In this document: piece by piece, positions 57,086-64,000 of the stretch
Layout of the letters: each line of letters begins with the position of its first letter
Position numbering within the stretch: position 1 is the stretch's first letter
Assembly: GCA_001600875.1 (NCBI GenBank)
Contig: BCLD01000022.1
Span: 192,364 to 256,363, forward strand
Reading direction: 5' to 3'
DNA from: Solicoccozyma terricola
Taxonomy: Eukaryota > Basidiomycota > Tremellomycetes > Filobasidiales > Piskurozymaceae
Length of the DNA stretch: 64,000 nt
Translations under genes and position numbers: made by a program
Notes under the pieces: generated by a model
Database searches by the model: none
Told to the model about the DNA's origin: nothing
What the model saw: the letters and a program-made list of their open reading frames with translations, nothing else

Positions 57086-57559
57086 CTGTCTGCTGTTTAT
57101 CTTGCTACGAAAGATCACTTTGTCTGTATAAGGAGTCTTCCCGTGCAGATGGTTAAAGACCCGTTTCTCTTTCAAACTGTATTAGCCCAAGTGCTCTGTA
57201 GTATACATTGTCATTGCGCGCACACACGAAGATTGAAACGCTCTGAGGACTCGTTACATAGCATATCGCTAAATTATGAGACCAAGCGCGACTTGATGTT
57301 ACACAGTCTGTACACGCTGGTGGATAGACCATATGTTAATCGATTTCGTGCTAGGGCAACAGAAGAATGTAGAGGCGATTTGAAAAGTACTGAGAAGGGT
57401 GAAATGGAGTAGCGTCAAATTAGTCATGTGATGCAATTTCAGGTCCCAGTGGCAAAAGAACAGTATATATGATATCATGTCAACGACTCTACTTCGCTTC
57501 AGCTGTCTCTTAGTCTGGAATTCCCTACACCCGTGGGTGATACCCTGCTGTGTACAGAC
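57086..57559. other. Intergenic region before the DAL5-like gene 3' end
   Basis: No gene, RNA or repeat recognised. Confidence 0.5.
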
Positions 57560-60161
57560 CTAATAGACGTACTGGAAGTAAGGGTTCTGGATATCAGTCT
57601 GGTCCGAGAACGCCATCTCATTCCTCTCTTCCTCCGAAACAGGTCCCATCGCCTCCAACGCTGCTGCCTTCTTCTTGTTCTCCCGTTGAAGAAGGATTCG
57701 GAACACAATAAAGATGACGACTTCTAGACAGTTGGCGACGAGGATGGAACCGACACCGAGGTGATAGGAAGGAGCCTGGAAAAGAATAGGTTATATTCGA
57801 ATCACCTTCCAAATATATCAACGGTAAGTAATCACCTGGTTAGTCTTGTAGAAGAACGGTCCTGCAATGTTGCCGACGCATGCACCAGCCTGTTCAAGAT
57901 GGCTCAGTAAACCGTTTTCAAATATCGCCACCGACGGCTATCGAAGATCTCACCCAGATAATGGCGCTCATCAGCGACTTCTTCGTCTGGCCAGATGTGT
58001 TGGAGGTCAGCACGCTCAGTCCGATGATGAATGAGCCTTGATATGATCCGGTGAGGTAGCTGGATTCAGAGTGGTCGCGACGGGTGGATTGATGGTTCCG
58101 TCAGCATGATTTTGTGCGGCTTTCGAATAAAGGTCAACCCAATCTTAGCCTAGCCCGCCAAACTCACAAGCATATGAGTCGACCGACATATGCCTTCTCA
58201 GGAGCGAGGAGGAACCCAAGAGAACCTGCAATAGTCGGAATCATGTACAAAATGGAGACCAACAGCCGAGAATTGTTTTTGCCCATGATGCTGTTCAGCC
58301 ATGCAGCGCTGGTGATGTAGATGACAACGAGAGCTCCTTGAGGGATACCAAGTAATGCAGTCTGGAAGGTGTTGAAACCGAGACCTTTGATGACGAGGGT
58401 GGAGAAGCTGGGTAGTCTCGGAGTCAGGAGGGGATATGAACTGACACTTGAAATCTCAAGAGCTTACTTGGAGATTCCTGTCGGGGGGGATGGAGAATCA
58501 GCACTGGCTCTGCAATCGTGTTCCCGGCCGAACACTCACCCCCGTTCGGGATATTCGCAACAAAGCCGAGCAAGAAGAAGCAGTACTATCCATATAATGA
58601 CTTCATTTAGCAGTGAAATGCCATTGTCGAAATGGTAAACACTCACAGACTTCCAGTCCACGAAGAATTCCTTAACCTGGTCCATCTTGATCACTCTGTT
58701 ATGCCACCGGGGACGATCGTGAGGTACCGCCCTGATTGTTTCGCATTCTCATAACACCTCACCTATTCTCAACACCCGTTTGATTCTTCCTCAAGCGGGC
58801 AATCATCATCAGGCGTTCATCGTGCGAGAAGAAGCGGAAGCTAGTAGGAGAGTTGGGAAGGAGGTAGAATAGGCAAAGACCCCAGAAAGAGCAAAATGCC
58901 CCGACGATTAAGAATCTGTTCGGGTTATGTGGGGTATAGGTTCAGAAGTAGCAAATCAGGGAAGGGACATGGGTGACCTACTCGTATCGCCACGCAGCTA
59001 TGCCGCTGGTCTGGATGTGGCCGATACCTGAATGGCCCAGAAGATCAGCACGTATTCGCCGAGTTGTGTTGTGACAGACAGCGAACTGACCATAACCGAT
59101 CAAACCGCCTCTGAATGAAGGTGTAGCAAGTGAGCAAAGGAAAGAGGAGTATGATCGACAATTGCACTCACCCCGCCACGCCAATTCCATTGAAAGAATA
59201 CCAAATAGCAATCCTCCAAGGTTGTTCCTCTCGCTTATAGAACATCATTGTTATGAGCAGGAAGCTAAGGGTCGCATACGTTATTAGTTATCATCGAGGG
59301 CGGAAGTTCTAACTGCGTCAACTCACGCTGGATCCGCGATTGCTTCGAATGCGCCACTGAGCAATCTCAATGCCGCTAGTGCTGCAAACGATTGCGAGGC
59401 AGCTTGACACCTGTAATGAGTCGATGGCGTTTCGTTTAACCCCCGCCAATACGAAAATGGATGCTTTGCACTCACATCAAGAGCGCTCCCCACATGAAGA
59501 TGTTGAAAGCCAGATAATATCCTGGAGGGGACCTTTGCATGATAAGATTGGACGGGATAGCCCAGATGAGCCAACCAAAGTAAAAGATGCTTGAAATAGG
59601 TTTCACAATTCAGCCGGTTGTAATCTTACGAGCATCATCATATGGTGCCCGTGCCCACCTGGAAAGCCACGAGTACTGTGTTCCTACGAGTTTCAGATCA
59701 GTCTTGATTCCAAAGATGGCTGCGTAGGATCTGAAATGTCTGCGTTCAGTTGCAAGGAAGATATCCACGCAGAGGAACCTACGTACAACGTGGTTTTGTC
59801 GACATACTGGAGAGGATACAGGGTTGGTATCGAGCGTACGGCAGAGGGTGCATGATGCAGCGACTTACGTAGAAGAAGTAACACACTCCCAGACACGTTA
59901 AGATGATAGCGTCGAGTTTTCTGTGTAGAATGATTTCCAAAGGTTCACATACTGCATAGTAGCCTCTGCACAGCCGATCCTGGTCACCCACCTCTTCAAC
60001 CTCTTCTCCTTGGCGGGATCAATGGATCCATCCTGTCCATACTTTTCCAACGCTTCTTCATACATTGCCGAATTCTGCTGACGGATCTTTGGCTGGACAG
60101 GAGCCGCCACTTCCGCGTCATGGTGAATCGCTTGTTGCTTGATGTCAACTTTGTCGTCCAT
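57560..60161 (-). CDS. DAL5/allantoate-permease-type MFS anion:cation symporter
   Basis: Major facilitator of the plasma membrane, anion:cation symporter (DAL5/TNA1-like) group; members carry allantoate, ureidosuccinate, nicotinate or related small anions with protons. Starts MDDKVDIKQQAIHHDAEVAA at 60161 with a hydrophilic cytosolic N-terminus ending EKRLKRW. TM1 begins KLDAIILTCLGVCYFFYYVD (across an intron). Then SWLSSIFYFGWLIWAIPSNL, LRLLSGAFEAIADPAF, FYKREEQPWRIAIWYSFNGI, SFWGLCLFYLLPNSP, and the mid-loop RLMMIARLRKNQTGVENR, a signature of this group. The second half has GLSVLTSNTSGQTKKS and GNIAGPFFY. The end is DQTDIQNPYFQYVY, stop 57560-57562. Twelve helices and about 500 residues, the usual length; ten or more exons. 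Confidence 0.88.
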
Positions 60162-60910
60162 GTTGATGTGATGTTGATGTTGTGCCGAGCCGGGGAATTG
60201 GGGGAATCGAGCGACATATATGTAGCCATAGAGGTAGGTTTGGCCCTTGTCAGAGCTTGTCGGACCGAATCCGAGCTGCCCTGGGGATACCGATCGGAGA
60301 TGAGCCGTAGGCGGAGCACCATTTGAGAGGTTGTGGAGGTCGGTGGAAGCCGGGCCGGGTCAGGAACGTCCTTTCCTAACCCTGAGCCTCGAGGTCAGCT
60401 GAGGTGAGGTCAGCCGAGGTCACGCAAGGAACTGGGGTATAGTTATGGACAGGTGAGGCTGTTCCTGATCAAGGAAGGAAGAAGCAACTCGAAACGACAC
60501 AGACACTTTTCGCTTGAGAAGTAAACGAGTCATTACGGTCATCCAAATTCAGTTAGATTAGCGATAAGGCAACGCCGCGGCATTGAAAGAATACCCAAAT
60601 TGCCCAAGGTAGGGAACCTAAGCCTCTGTCTCCGTAACAACATGGGGGTTCTATACAGGTACAACCTGAATGCCTTGGATCTCTCATCTCAGTACCCAAG
60701 ATACGGGAGTGAAAGAGGGGGAAATCCAGCATTCCAGGCACAGTAAAACATCTGAGCACGTGAGGTTGAAGTCAAAGGCGGCGAAAGCGGCAAATCCCAA
60801 CAAACAGCGGTGACAACTACAAGCGGGAGTTCAACGGCGGGCAATCATATCCATAAGGTGGTGCCGTCCTTGCTAGTGAGCGAAAGTGTGACCTGTGATC
60901 AGTGAGGATA
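60162..60910. other. Intergenic region between the two transporters
   Basis: Upstream of the DAL5-like gene. Near 60385-60425 GAGGTCAGCTGAGG, GTGAGGTCAGCCGAGG form a direct repeat with a GGTCA core. CACGTGA occurs at 60757-60763. No gene. Confidence 0.5.
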
Positions 60911-63501
60911 TCAGCAGGGTAGTCGCCAGCTCCACATCCCTCCCAAATATTCACCAGATCGCTTCCTCTCCTGGTGTTCGATGGCGACCTTCTCATCCCG
61001 ATCGAACAGGTCTCGCCGGGAAGCTGGTTGCCACGAGGAGCTCTTCCATGGCTTGACACCGCTTGCATACATCTCGTCGATCTCCTCGAGGGAATGTCCC
61101 TTTGTCTCGGGTAGCCTAGAGTACGCTTGAGGTCAGAAGGGTTGGCTTAAATGCATATCGACCGCCTTCACTCACATGAAGTAGATGTACACGGCACCGT
61201 AGGTTAACACCCCCGCAAATATAAGCAGGATGAGAGGCCCTGCGAAATAAATCTCCGTCAGCTTTTGCCACCCGACATTTCCCATGCGATTGCAGTCAGC
61301 TTCACCTATCTTGGCCGCTATCTTTGAGCTGAAGAATCCCAACAAGAAGTCTGGAGATGAGACAGGCCTGTTAGTTCTCAATAGAGGAAATGGAGCACAG
61401 TCATTGTGGCGTACTCCATAGCCAGTTGGTCGCTGTAGCAGCAGCGATACCCTAATAGCAATCCAGACATTAGCTTGAGTTCTTAAACCATCCTGTCGCG
61501 TGATTCTCACCTTTGCCCGGACTCGGAGCGGGAAAAGTTCACTGCTACATACCCATGGAGTTGGTCCCCCTGAAAGCGATGACACAAGAGAATTGGAATT
61601 AGGAACTCCCGGTTGGCCGATGAACGAGCGGCGGACGAAACTTACAAAAGGTGGCAAACGCCAGGATTTGCAACACGCCGAACGCGACTAGTAATTTTCC
61701 TCCTGTGATATTTGTGGAGGACAATTGATCCACAGGAGTTCCAGTTGGTGCTAGCATGAAGTGGCCAGCTAGACCTGCTATCAACGCGCAGGTTATTTCT
61801 GCTGCACAGCCGATTAGAAGCATGCGGCGTCTCCCGAGTCGCTCGATGAGCCACAGAGCCGGGATTGTTCCGATAAAGGTTACGCCACCGAGCATGAACT
61901 GGATGGCGTAGCTCGAAAGACCGGTGTTCGATTGGGCGAAGAATGTTGGACCGTAGCTATCAATTGGGACAAGGCGTAGGGTTTAGTAAGGATTCCAGTT
62001 GCAAAAGATGAGGACTTGCTCACTAATAGTAGAAGTCTAACGTGATCGGAGTGGCGTCAGTATCGTTGGGCAGGTAACTCCCGCTAGACTCACTTTGGCC
62101 GTTCAATTGCTGGAGGGGAGGAGACTGTGGTCAGTATAAAGTTATGATTGGACCGAACCCCGATTTCCCACGAACTTGCACGAACTGCAACATGCACGCA
62201 CCTGGGCCGCCCGTTTGCAACGTCAGCACTTCGATTCTGAATACGATAGAATTGAAGCATCTCCACTTACTCAACGTTCTTCTCCAAAGCTGATGTTCCC
62301 TTCGGAACAGCGATAACCAACCGCTCTTTCCGCCTTCGTTCTCCAGATTGAGCATGAGCTCGAGCTCCTCGACTTGAGAGGTCACCAGCTCATCGTTGAT
62401 ACCGCAGTCGTTCAAAGTCGCGATCGACTTCCGTGCTGCGACGGTGTCACCGCGGCCAAGAAGGAGACGCTGAATGTCCGTACGTCAGATGACAAGTATA
62501 CGGGGTGTTGTGCATTCGAGACGTACCGGTGACTCCGGAAGGAAAATCACTCCAGTACAGATGAAGATGCCGAAAACAAGCTGGAAGCCCACTGCATTGT
62601 ATAGTCCAACTTGGGTCAGCACCAGTGGTTTTGAGAGTCTGTCGTCGTGGCTTACCGGGAAGTCGCCATGAAGCGCTTCGGCCAGCCAGAGTGGTGCCCG
62701 AGATCCAATCGAGACCGTAAGCCCAGAAAAGACTGAGTTTCGGAGGGGTTTTCGAGTCAACGGAAACATCCAACAAATATCGGCTACTTTCTAACTTACC
62801 CAAGAGTGATTTGCACCTGATAGAGCACTACAAGTGTTCCTCGAAGGTGTTTCGGCGCGGCCTCTCCGTTGTAAAGAGGGATGAGAGCGGATAAGGCACC
62901 AACACCTGTATGAAGCCTCGGGTGAGAAATCGATTCGACCTTGGCGTATAGACACCACACCCTGTCCACGCTCACCTAATCCAGCAATGAATCGTCCAGC
63001 TACGAATTGACCATAACTATACGATGATGATACCTGAACTACACATCCCACGGTCTTTTGATATCCCAACAGTGCATAGAGTCAATGACGCTGGAAGACC
63101 GACCATCACCAGCACAACTCACAAACAGTGCGCTCCAAAAGAAGATTGATCCCTTCCTACCGAAACTCTTCAAATCGGCCAAGAACGCTTGTAAAATGGA
63201 ACCAAAGAATGTCCCAGCCGCAAGCAGGGACGTGATTGTTGATTGACGGGAGGTAGAAAGGTAGTATGATCCATCGGCAGCTTGTTCTCCAAATCGGTCG
63301 ATGAAATTTTGCATTTCAAAGACACTGGAAATCACTCCGATATCATATCCGAATAGGGCACCTGCGGTCAACGAGGTTCAGTTCCTGGAGCCTTCCCAGA
63401 CACCACCGAGCTGAAGTTATAGTTTTACCTCCAGTAGCAACAAAGGCGCAGAATCCTATCACCTTCCATGATGTCTTGGGTCGTTTGTCTGTGATCGACA
63501 T
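60911..63501 (-). CDS. MFS sugar porter (hexose/quinate-type)
   Basis: Sugar transporter of the fungal MFS sugar porter family, plasma membrane. Starts [20 protein letters not shown] at 63501; the first intron follows VATG, and [12 protein letters not shown] supplies TM1. Next [20 protein letters not shown], the FGRK loop motif between TM2 and TM3, [12 protein letters not shown] with [27 protein letters not shown] and FLPESP followed by RRLLLGRG. After the central loop come [20 protein letters not shown] with GRRRMLLIG, then [19 protein letters not shown] and [16 protein letters not shown], the C-terminal porter signature. Stop 60911-60913. Twelve helices, full length. A long loop between TM7 and TM8 holds Asn-rich residues. 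Substrate cannot be assigned; the [12 protein letters not shown] ending is common to hexose, quinate and lactose porters. Confidence 0.87.
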
Positions 63502-64000
63502 ACTGATTTGCGATTATTTGACGAGTTTGAAACACTCATTTTCTCATTAACATCCCAATATATACACTTGGACGTTCATGAGATTGCCCGAGAGCCACCG
63601 AACCCACATGACAAGACGGGTTATAGTCGGAGGTACAGGTACGGACCCCCACGACAGCAATCGAGAGTCCCCATTTGACTGCAAATGGAGCACCAAGAAG
63701 CTAGTGGAATCGGTGCCATTTGTGTCCAACTTGAACACGCGAGCCAAAAAATATTAAAAGTCATACCGGTGGAGTGTCGGGCGGAGGCGACGTCATTCCC
63801 GATGGAGTGATGTTCCTGGGGGGCAAACGGCGAACGGGCCGTTGGGCGGGCTTGCGGAGATAGGTCTGTTATATCATCCTGTAAACTGTCCGACGGATAG
63901 CGGTGATGTCCATTCAGGGGTCAAGGAATGAAGCCGGACCACCGTATGTTAGTCTGGCCAGCGAGAATGCACCGGTGTCCTGCACTCCGGCGCGTCGGAT
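63502..64000. other. Upstream region of the sugar porter
   Basis: No gene recognised. Several CGG/CCG triplets occur, including CGGCGAACGGGCCG near 63829-63842 and CCGGCGCGTCGG near 63987-63998, the half-sites used by Zn2Cys6 regulators. Use is speculative. Confidence 0.4.

Overview
The window is nuclear DNA of a basidiomycete fungus. It fits a tremellomycete yeast of the Cryptococcus/Kwoniella/Tremella type. The evidence is many short introns per gene (mostly 40-80 bp) with GTGAGT/GTAAGT donors, CTGAC/CTAAC/CTGAT-like branch sites and CAG/TAG acceptors; tightly packed genes on both strands; and a CAP10-like (GT90) glycosyltransferase typical of capsule-forming Tremellales. The taxonomic placement is inferred from gene content and intron style, not from a search. 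A run of Ns (453-660) shows this is a draft assembly.

Layout. 1-1720 is low-complexity, G/C-rich non-coding DNA with the assembly gap. 1721-10733 (-) is UTP20, a giant HEAT-repeat component of the small-subunit processome. 11040-13195 (-) is an RluA-type tRNA pseudouridine synthase of the Pus9/Rib2 group. 13614-14066 (+) may be a small cysteine-cluster gene. 15254-19011 (+) is Golgi tether subunit COG2. 19406-22176 (-) is a PIN-like/auxin-efflux-type membrane carrier. 22766-24964 (-) is a disordered Ser/Thr-rich protein, possibly Tco89-like. 25391-32648 (-) is the SEN1/senataxin helicase. 32926-36065 (-) is the GT90 enzyme. 37106-40686 (+) is nucleoporin NUP84/NUP107. 40909-43608 (+) is succinate-semialdehyde dehydrogenase.

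43970-48792 is the most unusual stretch. It is a tandem series of short acidic or Ser/Thr-rich ORFs (44401, 45512, 45990, 46532) that share 5' and 3' flanks. They lie convergent to a GH105-like unsaturated glucuronyl/rhamnogalacturonyl hydrolase (47219-48792) or to decayed 3' fragments of it. A further copy of the same cassette sits 9 kb away (55985-57084), beyond three unrelated genes: a PMU1-type histidine phosphatase (49670-51556 +), BUD22 (51628-53668 -) and an unknown Gly/Asn-rich protein with a C-terminal Cys motif (54274-55700 +). The window ends with two MFS transporters on the minus strand, a DAL5/allantoate-type anion permease (57560-60161) and a sugar porter (60911-63501).

Functionally, several genes are housekeeping and nuclear: ribosome biogenesis (UTP20, BUD22), RNA modification and termination (PUS, SEN1), and nuclear pore (NUP84). 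Five such genes (UTP20, COG2, SEN1, NUP84, BUD22) carry a CACGTG(A) element 107-126 bp upstream of the chosen start codon. That suggests shared promoter architecture. The accessory part (GH105, short ORF cassettes, two permeases) looks like a nutrient-acquisition and fast-evolving region. I saw no tRNA, rRNA, CRISPR array, complete transposon or virus-derived gene.
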